A stretch of DNA of 47,404 nt from the IMG/VR virus record IMGVR_UViG_3300024306_000040, positions 1-47,404 of that record. One strand, 5' to 3'. The notes below the pieces were generated by a model. The model searched no databases. It saw only the letters and a list, made by a program, of their open reading frames with translations, and was not told where the DNA came from. The translations under genes and the position numbers were made by a program. The DNA comes from a virus. Below, piece after piece: positions 14,820 to 24,600 of the stretch. Numbering within the stretch: position 1 is the stretch's first letter; each line of letters begins with the position of its first letter.

Positions 14820-15665
14820 TCAATCCCAATCATCACTGCTTACAGGGGCTGCTGGTGCTGCTGGTGCTGTAGAACTGCCACTATTTTGTCGAGTCCAACT
14901 AGGAGTCATTCCGTTCATTTCTAAGATATCATCTCGGATATTTTGATTCCGCTTCTCAATATTAATGATACGAACGAAACTATTAGTGACAGCAGCAGTA
15001 TAGTAAGCAAACGGATTATCTGATTTAGATTCGTCAAACTGTAGTCCTATCTGTGTGAGCTGCAAAATGGCCTGGCCCTTCATTTCATCATTGTAGGTAT
15101 AGCCACGGACGTTGCCGCGAGTAGCATAACGATCACAGAGCTTCAAGAACATGCGGGCAAGATTGTCAGTCATCTTTCCGTGGTCCTTGCTGTAAACACC
15201 TTTGACAAGCCCACCTTTCCAGTGGCTTTTACCTACGCAGATAAGGTTATCGTTGTCGTCAAACTTCCAATGTTGGAATGGAGGAAAGTTGATTTTTTCG
15301 TGGCTGTCGGCAGTATTTTTAAGAGTCTTTTTTCTTCCTGGTGCTAACGGGATATGCTCGAAAGTCATGATCCTAAACACTACATCGACCTTAGCTACTT
15401 TTTTGTAATCTACTTCAAAATCTTTTGGGCTTAGTTTTTTGCCACCTGCTGCTTGGGCAGCTTCATAGGCTCGCTTACTGAGCTTAGAAGCCTTATTTCT
15501 CTTGGCTTCTGCTATAGTTCTAATATTGATTTTGTCTAGACTGGGCAGTATCAAATCATATTCGTGATGTTCAGGCTTATCGAAACTGCAATATGTATTT
15601 TTACTAAGGTGTATCTCTCTGAGGAGATCTTTATTTGTTAGATATTTTATTTTTGGAATAGTCAT
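14820..15665 (-). CDS. 55: Late-transcription sigma factor gp55
   Basis: This diverged sigma factor directs host RNA polymerase to TATAAATA-type late promoters. The N-terminus YLTNKDLLREIHLSK aligns with T4 gp55 (YVNNKELL...). The conserved core is near residues 170-245: LARMFLKLCDRYATRG, YTYNDEMKGQAILQL, FDESKSDNPFAYYTAAVTNSFVRIINIEKRNQ. Between them are about 125 residues absent from T4, including DVVFRIMTFEHIPLAPGRKK and INFPPFQHWKF. I recall the same block in cyanophage-type gp55, so it is likely a lineage feature. The C-terminus is Ser/Ala/Pro-rich and ends SSDDWD, unlike the hydrophobic clamp-binding tail of T4 gp55 (ending near SLDFLYE). AGGAG precedes the start. Confidence 0.92.
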   Translation of the reverse strand: MTIPKIKYLTNKDLLREIHLSKNTYCSFDKPEHHEYDLILPSLDKINIRTIAEAKRNKASKLSKRAYEAAQAAGGKKLSPKDFEVDYKKVAKVDVVFRIMTFEHIPLAPGRKKTLKNTADSHEKINFPPFQHWKFDDNDNLICVGKSHWKGGLVKGVYSKDHGKMTDNLARMFLKLCDRYATRGNVRGYTYNDEMKGQAILQLTQIGLQFDESKSDNPFAYYTAAVTNSFVRIINIEKRNQNIRDDILEMNGMTPSWTRQNSGSSTAPAAPAAPVSSDDWD

Positions 15666-15711
15666 TAGATGTCATTCTCCTAGTACTTATAATAATAGCA
15701 TATTTTATTAA

Positions 15712-15720
15712 GAATAAATA
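15712..15720 (+). promoter_or_regulatory. Late promoter-like box GAATAAATA before the baseplate cluster
   Basis: The plus strand reads GAATAAATA in the 80-base divergent gap between gp55 and gp48. Transcription would begin near 15726, just before the AAGAGGAAA ribosome-binding site (15728-15735). This is the likely start of the long plus-strand baseplate operon. Confidence 0.5.
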
Positions 15721-15746
15721 GAGTATAAAGAGGAAATTTGTTCAAA

Positions 15747-16868
15747 ATGGCAGGATTATCTATAAACCCGCAGGCCTTATTGGTACAACAACTTGGTGCT
15801 AAGATCTCAGAGGCCTCTAACGCAGCAAGCAGTGCCATGGGCAATGCCAGTAATACCTTGGCAAAGGCCAACTTAGACTCAGTGGTCAACCAACAGAGTG
15901 GTGGTATTGGCAGCGGTCTAAACAGTTTCACAGGCAATATTAAACAAGGTCTCGGAAACTTCGGTAATCAAATACCTGGGAGTCTTGGTGCTCTCGGAGG
16001 CATCGGTGGACAGATACAGTCTCAAGTAGGTGGCGCCGTTAACTCTTTACAGTCTGTTGCAGCAAACACAAGTAATATTACTGCTGACATTTCAGGAGCG
16101 ATAGGAAAGCTCACAGGTGGAAATCTAGCAGGTGGTTTAATGGGATTGGCGGGTACTATTAGTTCTGCAGCAGGTATGCTTAATAACTTACTTAGTCTAG
16201 GAAGAGGCATCAATCTTCCTGCTGGTGGAGAGCTTTTTGCAAAACAAGGAACAGCTATTAAGTTGAATCCAGGAGCACCTGATGATTGGCGTGTTAGGAT
16301 AAACGCACAATGGAGTATGTTTAAATCGCCAATGTTTGGTCTTTTAGAAAATACAGGTGGTGTTGTCTGGCCTTACAACCCATCTATAAACATTACTACT
16401 AAATCAAACTACACAGAAATCGATCCCGTACACAGCAACTATAAGTTTTATTCTTATAAGAATAGTACAATAGAAGATATACAGATTTCAGGCGACTTTA
16501 CCTGCGAAACAGCAACAGATGGCGCATATTGGATAGCGGCAACTACATTTTTTAAGACAGCTACAAAGATGTTTTTTGGTACTGGCGAAAACGCAGGGAA
16601 CCCACCGATCATTTGTAATCTAACAGGCTACGGTGCTAGTGTGTTTGACAACGTTCCGGTTATTATAAAATCATTTACTGTTGATTTAAAAGATGACGTT
16701 AACTACATACTTTGTGATAGCTTTGGAACAAGAACGTGGGTTCCTGTATTAAGCACTATAAGTGTAACAGTATCACCAATCTACAACAGATCGAGATTGC
16801 GTCAGTTCAGTCTTGAAGATTATTCAAGAGGTCGTCGTGCTGGTAACTCTACGGTAGGATTCATTTAA
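15747..16868 (+). CDS. 48: Baseplate tail-tube cap protein (gp48-like)
   Basis: This is a predicted baseplate-tail tube junction protein, which in T4 caps the baseplate and starts tube polymerisation. I place the start at ATG 15747 (373 residues). A TTG at 15738 is in frame, but it is only three bases from the purine-rich site at 15728-15735. Residues up to about 145 are Gly/Ser/Ala/Asn-rich and repetitive. The folded C-terminal part has GAPDDWRVRINAQWSMFKSP, MFGLLENTGGVVWPYNPSI and, near the end, WVPVLSTISVTVSPIYNRSR. It is followed after one base by gp53, an order I associate with marine T4-like phages. T4 gp48 is 364 residues. gp54 is an alternative name, since the two are related in fold. 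Confidence 0.78.
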   Translation: MAGLSINPQALLVQQLGAKISEASNAASSAMGNASNTLAKANLDSVVNQQSGGIGSGLNSFTGNIKQGLGNFGNQIPGSLGALGGIGGQIQSQVGGAVNSLQSVAANTSNITADISGAIGKLTGGNLAGGLMGLAGTISSAAGMLNNLLSLGRGINLPAGGELFAKQGTAIKLNPGAPDDWRVRINAQWSMFKSPMFGLLENTGGVVWPYNPSINITTKSNYTEIDPVHSNYKFYSYKNSTIEDIQISGDFTCETATDGAYWIAATTFFKTATKMFFGTGENAGNPPIICNLTGYGASVFDNVPVIIKSFTVDLKDDVNYILCDSFGTRTWVPVLSTISVTVSPIYNRSRLRQFSLEDYSRGRRAGNSTVGFI

Positions 16869-16869
16869 T

Positions 16870-17172
16870 ATGTCAGAACTATATCCTGAAACATCTCCGT
16901 GGGCTAGTACAAATATTAACAACCTGTACATGGAGTTGTTAACTATTCGTCCAGTTCCTGCAGAACCAGATGATTTCAAATATACTATAGAAAATCAATA
17001 TAAGCATAGGCCAGATCTTCTTGCCTATGATCTTTATGGAACATCTAAACTATGGTGGGTGTTTGTTCAAAGGAATATGAATGTTATTAGAGATCCTATC
17101 TATGACTTTGAACCAGGAGTGACCATTTATATTCCTAAGAAAAGTAATCTACAAAAGTTTCTAGGAGTTTAA
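16870..17172 (+). CDS. 53: Baseplate wedge subunit gp53
   Basis: This 100-residue protein contains YKHRPDLLAYDLYGTSKLWW (about 44-63) and IYDFEPGVTIYIP (about 77-89). That is the Phage_gp53 pattern with its LysM-like fold, which in T4 clamps neighbouring wedges together. T4 gp53 is 196 residues, so this is a compact form like those in marine T4-like phages. It lies one base after gp48 and one base before the next gene, within one operon. Confidence 0.9.
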   Translation: MSELYPETSPWASTNINNLYMELLTIRPVPAEPDDFKYTIENQYKHRPDLLAYDLYGTSKLWWVFVQRNMNVIRDPIYDFEPGVTIYIPKKSNLQKFLGV

Positions 17173-17173
17173 T

Positions 17174-19543
17174 ATGGCCTGGTTTGATTCTATTACAGAT
17201 GCTATTCGTAAGCCCGACGGTACTAACATAGTACAGAATGTTGTTGGAAATGCACTCAACGCAGGCTCGGCTCTACGTTCGACATTTTTAAATCCTGCTA
17301 GAGCTATAGATTCTATAGTAGGAGGAGCCAGCAGTTTACTACAAGATACCACAAAGACTAGTGCAAATATAGAAGCTCAGTTAACAAATGTTATACCTAA
17401 CCCTTTGGAAAAATATGCATCATATGCTCCTCTTTGGACACTGGCTTGTCTAACCCCTGCACAGTTTAATAATCCTGCATCTTACAGAAATAGTCCCAAC
17501 GATTTAAAATATGTTGTATTTTCGTCTGCAGGAAGATTTGATTCAAACAGAGTAAAAACCGCATACGGATCGCCTGAATTTTTTGTCAACAACTTTTCTA
17601 TGAATGCTGTTATTTCTGCAAATACGCAGACAGGGAACAGCAATGCTATTAAGTTTAGTTTTGACATTTATGAACCTTACAGTATGGGATTACTGTTACA
17701 AAGTATGCAGGTAGCAGCAGTCAACGCAGGCTATGTAAACTATCTACAAAATGCTCCATTTGTTTTAAGATTAGACATCCAAGGTTATGATGATGTTGGA
17801 AATATCTATACCGCTGTAAAACCTAAATTCTTTACACTAAAACTAGTTAGTTGTAAGTTTAGCGTCAATGAAGGCGGCAGCACATATAAAGTAGAAGGAA
17901 TCCCATGGAACCATCAAGGGTTTGCTGATGCTACAAACATTACCTACACAGACATATCGATATCTGGAACTACAGGTAAAGGTACAGCCGAAGGCGGCTT
18001 TGAACCAGGAACAGTTGGTGATCTTTTAGTGACCGGTGAAAAGAGTCTATGTAGAACTATCAATGAAAATGAAAAACGTCTAGTAGAAGAAAAGAAGATT
18101 TTATTTCCGGACGTGTATGAAATACAGTTTCCTGATAACACTTATGAGATGTTTACAGGGAATCCGCCCCTAGAAGAAAAGAAAGCCACAGTAAATCCTA
18201 ATGCTGCTGAGAAAAAAACTATCTTAGGAACTAACCTTGCTCCTAACCTAGGTGGTGCAGGAAACTATGGAAACAATCCTATAGGAAAATCAAGTTTTGG
18301 GTTTTCTCAGAGTTCTGGGGGAACATTTGTACCAAAGCGCAATGGTGATGTGAGAGATGAAAAAACTGGTATAGTGAAACGAGATAAAATGGCGATAGAT
18401 CCTAAGAGCAGGACCTTCCAGTTTTCTCAATCACAATCGCTGACATCTATTATCAATCAAGTCATTGTTAGCTCTGACTATGGCATGAATGCTCTTAAAA
18501 AAGAAAATGTCACTAACGGTTTTATCAAATGGTTTAAACTTGATATACAAATAATGTTTCAACAAGACAAGTTTGATTCATTAACAGGTGACTATGCTAG
18601 AAAGATAATTTTTAGAGTAGTTCCTTTTTTAGTTCACGAAAGCGTTTTCAGTGCAGCAACAGCTAGTCCCGAAGGATACGGAGACTTAGCTACAAAAATA
18701 TGCAAGTCCTACAACTATATCTACACTGGCAAGAACGTAGACATTCTCAAGTTTGATATTAATATTAACAATCTGTTCTATGCAGGTGTGAACCCTAGTG
18801 CCGAAGCTAAAGCAGGCAAACAGGCATCGCCAGACGGGCAAGGAACAGCTGAAAATCTTCCTAAGAAAACAGAAACTGGATCGGGTGATGCAGACAAAGC
18901 CGGGTTGACAGCTAATACGGGTAGAGCTAGACCATTTAGAGATCCAGATTTGATCAGTAAGTTTAAAGGCGGTTCTTCAGGAACTTCGACTGAAAAAGAA
19001 GTTGCAGAAGCTTTCCATAGCGCATTCGTTAAAGGCAGCAGCGCAGACATGGTCACTATAGATCTAGAAACTCTAGGCGACCCTTATTGGATGATTGACA
19101 GCGGAATGGGGAATTATTTTGCTCAGCCGGTTGGCGGTGGCGGAGTGAGTCAGATTACTAAAGACGGTACGGCTCACTATGAAGGAAATGATGTTTACAT
19201 ACATATAGGTTTTAGATCTCCTATTGATATTAACGAAGGACTGATAGATGGTAATGGATTATATAACTTTCCTAATGGCAAAACTGCGAGCAGTCCGTTT
19301 GGTGGAATCTATCGAGTAATAATGTGTGAAAATATTTTTAATGATGGTGTTTTCAAACAAAAATTAAAGTGCGTAAGGATGCCTGGACAAGCATCAGATT
19401 ACGGCAAACCTAACACACCTGCTCCAGGCGGTAGTAAGTTTGCTATTGAAACTAAAGAACCAGTCAAACCAGCTAAAGACCTTGGCGATGCAGGTGAAGT
19501 AGCGGATCAACCTTCAGAAAACGGCGAAACACAAGTGGCATAA
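17174..19543 (+). CDS. Probable baseplate hub protein (gp27 position)
   Basis: This 789-residue protein lies between gp53 and gp5, where a hub protein that carries gp5 is expected. Residues 70-270 look like a beta-rich domain (EKYASYAPLWTLACLTPAQF, FSFDIYEPYSMGLLLQSMQV, PFVLRLDIQGYDDVGN, FFTLKLVSCKFSVNEGGSTY). The middle (about 325-410) is low complexity, with many Asn, Gly, Ser and Lys. Another domain spans about 420-640 (SLTSIINQVIVSSDYGM), followed by VTIDLETLGDPYWMIDSGMG and IYRVIMCENIFNDGVFKQKL, a typical hub-like strand pair. The last 60 residues are Pro/Ala/Gly/Glu-rich. T4 gp27 is 391 residues and I cannot show homology by eye. SD AAAGGA follows for gp5. Confidence 0.55.
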   Translation: MAWFDSITDAIRKPDGTNIVQNVVGNALNAGSALRSTFLNPARAIDSIVGGASSLLQDTTKTSANIEAQLTNVIPNPLEKYASYAPLWTLACLTPAQFNNPASYRNSPNDLKYVVFSSAGRFDSNRVKTAYGSPEFFVNNFSMNAVISANTQTGNSNAIKFSFDIYEPYSMGLLLQSMQVAAVNAGYVNYLQNAPFVLRLDIQGYDDVGNIYTAVKPKFFTLKLVSCKFSVNEGGSTYKVEGIPWNHQGFADATNITYTDISISGTTGKGTAEGGFEPGTVGDLLVTGEKSLCRTINENEKRLVEEKKILFPDVYEIQFPDNTYEMFTGNPPLEEKKATVNPNAAEKKTILGTNLAPNLGGAGNYGNNPIGKSSFGFSQSSGGTFVPKRNGDVRDEKTGIVKRDKMAIDPKSRTFQFSQSQSLTSIINQVIVSSDYGMNALKKENVTNGFIKWFKLDIQIMFQQDKFDSLTGDYARKIIFRVVPFLVHESVFSAATASPEGYGDLATKICKSYNYIYTGKNVDILKFDININNLFYAGVNPSAEAKAGKQASPDGQGTAENLPKKTETGSGDADKAGLTANTGRARPFRDPDLISKFKGGSSGTSTEKEVAEAFHSAFVKGSSADMVTIDLETLGDPYWMIDSGMGNYFAQPVGGGGVSQITKDGTAHYEGNDVYIHIGFRSPIDINEGLIDGNGLYNFPNGKTASSPFGGIYRVIMCENIFNDGVFKQKLKCVRMPGQASDYGKPNTPAPGGSKFAIETKEPVKPAKDLGDAGEVADQPSENGETQVA

Positions 19544-19555
19544 TAAAGGAAAAAC

Positions 19556-21145
19556 ATGGCAACATTATCTAGACCAACAGAAGATTTACAACAGTCAAAA
19601 GACATCGGAGCAGGACCTTATCTTGCTAGAGTGGTAGATCATCTTGACCCTAGTTTTATGGGTGATCTAGAAGTCACGCTCTTAAGACAGCAAGGTAATA
19701 CAGTAGCCGACGAAAATCAAACATACACTGTAAGGTATTGTAGTCCATTCTTTGGTTATACTGGCTTTGAGTTCATGGGAAATAACAAAGCAGATTTCAA
19801 TGATACACAGAAATCTTACGGAATGTGGTTTGTTCCACCAGATGTTGGTGTAACAGTTATGGTTTGTTTTGTTGATGGAGATCCTAGCCAAGGTTATTGG
19901 TTTGGATGCATACCGCCACGCTTTGCTAATAATATGGTTCCGTCTATAGGTGGTACTACTGAAGTAGAACTCACAGAAGAAGATAAAAAGAAATATAATA
20001 CCAAGATGCCTTTGCCAGTTGGTGAAGTTAACAAACGTCTCAACGGTAATCCTAATGAAGGCGATGAAACACAGATCGATACGGATAAGATAAAAAAACC
20101 AGTACACCCTATTGCTGACGCCTTCTTACAACAAGGACTTTTAGAAGACGATGTTAGAGGAGTTACGACTTCAACATCTAGAAGAGAAGCTCCGAGTTCG
20201 GTATTTGGAATCAGTACACCAGGACCGTTAGATAGGAGAGAAAATGCCAAGAAGGCTAAGATTGGTAGAATACAAGATGAAACAACCAATCCAGTTCCGG
20301 TAAGTCGTCTTGGTGGAACTACTATTACCATGGATGACGGAGATGATCGTTACCATAGAAAAAAACCAGCCGATGAAGGTCCTGTTGAATATGTAGATAT
20401 TACCACAGCCAAGACAACCAAAGATTATCAACCTGACATTCCTTACAATGAATATTTTAGGATTAGAACTAGAACAGGTCATCAGTTGTTGATGCATAAC
20501 AGCGAAGATTTAATCTACATTGCCAACAGTCAAGGTACTACATGGATAGAAATGACATCCATGGGAAAGATAGATATCTATGCTTCTGACTGCGTCAGTA
20601 TACACACTGAGGCAGATTTTAATCTTAAAGCAGCTAGAGATATAAACATGGAAGCTGGTCGCAATATTAATATGAAAGCAGAAAGCGGCCGCTGGCAGGT
20701 TGAAGTTGCGACTGATTTAAATTTTTTAGTAGCAAACGATGCTAAGATCACAGTTGGTAACGATTACAATCTTCTTGTAGGCAAAGATAATAAAATATCT
20801 ACTCACGGAACATTTAATCTTAACACAAATATAGACAATAAATTTACCGCTGGAGGATCTACTAATATAGGCAGCGGCAGTAATCATATTGAAAGCGCAG
20901 AAAAGATCTATATGAATAGCAGTGTTGTAGCTGCCCCTGCAGAAACAGCAGCGTTTGTTACACCATTAGCACTAAGATCAAATATAAGTGTAAGTACTGA
21001 AGTGGGGTGGAATCCTAAAAAATATCAGGCAGGAGAGTTCAAGAGTATTCTAAAACGAGTTCCTCAACACGAACCTTGGCCATTGCATGAGCATTTTGCT
21101 CCGACTTTACTAGATTCCGATAAGTTGGATAGGGAGACAGATTAA
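19556..21145 (+). CDS. 5: Baseplate hub and needle protein gp5, without lysozyme domain
   Basis: This 529-residue protein forms the central spike at the tail tip. Residues about 20-135 are an OB fold (GPYLARVVDHLDPSFMGDLE, SYGMWFVPPDVGVTVMVCFV, YWFGCIPPRF). A charged linker is followed by RLGGTTITMDDGD (about 253-265). From about 300 to 470 there is a triple-stranded beta-helix style region of short repeats (IDIYASDCVSIHTEADFNLK, ARDINMEAGRNINMKAE). The C-terminus contains RVPQHEPWPLHEH. T4 gp5 has a lysozyme domain between the OB fold and the needle; no lysozyme motif is visible here, and the 120-residue linker is far too low in structure. The stop overlaps gp25 by one base (TAATG). Confidence 0.85.
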   Translation: MATLSRPTEDLQQSKDIGAGPYLARVVDHLDPSFMGDLEVTLLRQQGNTVADENQTYTVRYCSPFFGYTGFEFMGNNKADFNDTQKSYGMWFVPPDVGVTVMVCFVDGDPSQGYWFGCIPPRFANNMVPSIGGTTEVELTEEDKKKYNTKMPLPVGEVNKRLNGNPNEGDETQIDTDKIKKPVHPIADAFLQQGLLEDDVRGVTTSTSRREAPSSVFGISTPGPLDRRENAKKAKIGRIQDETTNPVPVSRLGGTTITMDDGDDRYHRKKPADEGPVEYVDITTAKTTKDYQPDIPYNEYFRIRTRTGHQLLMHNSEDLIYIANSQGTTWIEMTSMGKIDIYASDCVSIHTEADFNLKAARDINMEAGRNINMKAESGRWQVEVATDLNFLVANDAKITVGNDYNLLVGKDNKISTHGTFNLNTNIDNKFTAGGSTNIGSGSNHIESAEKIYMNSSVVAAPAETAAFVTPLALRSNISVSTEVGWNPKKYQAGEFKSILKRVPQHEPWPLHEHFAPTLLDSDKLDRETD

Positions 21146-21594
21146 TGGGATTAGCAACTAAAAAACTTTATAACAATCAAGTTGTAGCAGCAAATAAGGC
21201 ATCTGTAGGATCCGAAGGATCTAGATCTTTTACCTATAGAGGGTTTAACTCTCAGGAATCTGCTAGAAACTATAAGCTCTACGATATAGATTTAGTCAAG
21301 CAAGATATAATCAACCATTTCCATATTCGTAAGGGAGAAAAATTAGAAAATCCTGATTTCGGAACTATCATTTGGGATCTGTTGTTTGAACCTTTTACAC
21401 AAGAAGTTAAACGATTGATAGCCAAGGATGTTGAGGATATCGTCAACTATGATCCTAGGATTTCTGTCACGGCAGTAACAGTAGACAGCACAGATCAAGG
21501 AATAAGGATAGAAGCAGATCTTGTTTATATTCCTTTCAATATCAATGAAAGGATGACCTTTGACTTTGACCGAAGGAACGCGATAATAAAGTGA
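21145..21594 (+). CDS. 25: Baseplate wedge subunit gp25
   Basis: This 149-residue protein is of the gp25/GPW family. HFHIRKGEKLENPDFGTIIW (about 55-74) and LLFEPFTQEVKRLIAKDVED (about 76-95) carry the family core, including the EPF-type motif used to join gp6 at the inner baseplate. T4 gp25 is 132 residues. The ATG shares one base with the gp5 stop, so it is translated by coupling. The same family member occurs in type VI secretion as TssE. Confidence 0.93.
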   Translation: MGLATKKLYNNQVVAANKASVGSEGSRSFTYRGFNSQESARNYKLYDIDLVKQDIINHFHIRKGEKLENPDFGTIIWDLLFEPFTQEVKRLIAKDVEDIVNYDPRISVTAVTVDSTDQGIRIEADLVYIPFNINERMTFDFDRRNAIIK

Positions 21595-21635
21595 CCACTT
21601 AATTTTCTAAGGTAAATATCATATAGGAAAACACA

Positions 21636-24600
21636 ATGACCACGACTTCTAGACAGAATAACCTGATTTTAAATCAAGATTGGAAAAGGATTTATCAGAC
21701 ATTTAAAAATGCTGATTTCAAATCCTACGATTTTGAAAACTTACGTAGGGTTATCATCACATATCTAAGGCAGAACTACCCAGAAGATTTCAATGACTAT
21801 ATTGAAAGTTCTGAATACATGGCCCTCATTGACGCTGTTGCGTTCTTGGGACAGAGCCTAGCGTTTAGGGTTGATCTGGCCAGTCGTGAAAACTTTATTG
21901 ATCTAGCAGAACGAAGAGACAGTGTTTTAAGACTAGCTCGTATGCTTTCTTATAATGCTAAAAGAAACGTTCCTGCACAAGGACTTTTAAAGTTTACTTC
22001 AGTCAGTACTACTGAATCCTTGCTTGACGGCAATGGTAAGAATCTTGCTAATCAGATCATCCAATGGAATGATCCAACCAACACCAACTGGTTAGAACAG
22101 TTTATTGTTGTATTAAACGCTGCGATGGCTGATAACACACAGTTTGGTCGTAGCCAAGGAACAAGCACCATACAAGGTATTCCTACTGAACAATATCGTT
22201 TTAAAACCACATCAGCAGACGTTCCTATCTATTCTTATTCTAAAACAGTTAGTGGTCGAGGTATGAGTTTTGAAATCGTGTCTACAAGTTTTTCAAATAG
22301 CACAGTATTCTATGAAGAAGCTCCAGTTCCTGCTAACCAACTAGGATTCATTTATAAGAATGACGGTAAAGGTCCAGCAAGTCCTAATACAGGATTCTTT
22401 TTAATGTTTAAACAGGGAAGTCTCGAGTTTGCAGATTTCACTGTTGACATTCCTACCACTAACGAAACTATCAGCGTTGGAGCACAGAACATCAATAATG
22501 ATGATGTTTGGTTATTTTCTTTAAGTTCGGCAGGAGTACAACAAAATCAATGGACTAAGGTTTCAGATCTATTAGGCAACAATATTATCTATAATAGTAT
22601 CGATAAAAATATACGTAACATCTACTCAGTCGTTACTAAAGAAAATGATCAGGTTGATCTAGAGTTTTCAGATGGAGTGTATGGAAATCTACCACAAGGA
22701 AGTTTCCGTTTCTATTATAGAGTCAGTAATGGTTTGTCGTATACAATCTATCCAAACGAGATGAAAGGAATCAGCATTGCTATTCCTTATTACAACAAGC
22801 AAGGTGTTAGACATACAATCACTGTAAATCTTGGCCTACAGTATACTGTCACTTCTTCTGCATCGTCAGAAAGTACAGACAGCATACGAGCAAATGCTCC
22901 TGCTCTATTCTATACACAGAATAGAATGATAACTGGAGAAGATTATAATCTTGCTCCGTTAGCAACCAGTCAAAATATTCTTAAGATCAAATCGATCAAC
23001 AGAACTTCTAGCGGTATTAGCAGAAACTTTGAAGTTATTGATGCTTCAGGAAAATACAGCAGCGTCAATGTTTTTGCTGACGACGGTTATATCTATAAAG
23101 AAACTTCAGAAAAGAATATACTTTTCAAATATGCCAGTACTATCGATATTATCAACTTTATACGAAATACCATAGAACCTACTTTTGCTAGTACAGATGT
23201 TTATAACTTCTATCTCACAAAGTTTGATAGAACACCTTATACTTTTACAGATAGCAACTATATATGGAAACAGGTCACATCAACAGGTAATAAAACCACA
23301 GGTTACTTTGTCAGCGGAATCGATGGTAGTCTTTTAAAAGTTGGAACTTATACAACCAGCGTACTAAAGAGCGCCGCCCCGGGAGCACTATTAAGATTTG
23401 TTGCACCTGCAGGTAAATCATTTAGGAAAGGAAAGTTAGTTACAACTAATACATCGGATCCTTTGCAAACATCTTATATTTGGTCTGAAGTAGTTTCAAT
23501 CGTAGGCGATGGAACTAATGCAGGTCGTGGTGTCCTTACATCAGGTCTCGGACCGGTTACATTTAATACAACTATTCCTAGCGGTGCCATAGCAGATAGA
23601 TTTGTTCCTAGATTTAGTACATCTCTAACTGATGCTCTTGAACTTGAAATGATAAATCAAATATCTCAAAACTTTAACTTTGGTTTAAGATATGACATTG
23701 ATACAGCATCTTGGAAAGTTATTACTGCTGGCAACCTTAATCTATCAGATGTTTATAACTCAGGTAAGGCAGGCGATACAACGAATGCAGGTTTAGATGC
23801 ATCTTGGTACATAGCTTTTGTTAGACAAGCGGATCAATATTTTATACGCATTAGAGTTATGCATTATATATTTGGCAGTGTGCAACAAAATAGATTTTAT
23901 TTTGATGGACAGCAAAAAGTCTATAATAGTGAAACAGGTACTGTAATAAAAGATAAGGTTAAGATACTGGGTATCAACACCGGCGGTGACCTGTTGACAT
24001 CTATCAAACAAGATATCGATTTTGAAATCGACGAAACGATTAAGTTTGATGATGGGTACGAAAGCACCAAAGAAATAAAAATAGCATTTGCAGATTCTGA
24101 TAATAATGGTGTTATCGACAATCCGGATGCATTTGAAAAGATAGTAGGGCTTGATAGTCTACATAACTTTTTGTTTTTTAAGAAGACCACCGATGCATCA
24201 GGTGCAACATACTATGACATTATCGATAACTCTGATGAGCTTATAATGATTTGGCCTAAAGAAACTACCGCAGTTATTTCAAACTATAACAACGGTCAGT
24301 TGGTTTATTTTTATGATTCTGCAGAAGATGTAGTTAAGCGTGTTGATAAAACAACCAATACATTTGTTCTAGAAAGTTCTTATAAGGCTGCGGTCGGTCG
24401 TGATAGACTCAAGTTCCAATATCTTCATAATGCTAACAGCGAAAGAAGGATAGATCCTAGTTCTAGTAACATAATAGATTTATTCATATTGACTAGAGCG
24501 TATGACACATCATACAGAAACTATCTTGCAGGTTATATTTCTACAGAACCAACACCACCTAACAATGATTCTCTAAGAGACACATTTGGTGTTAACTTAG

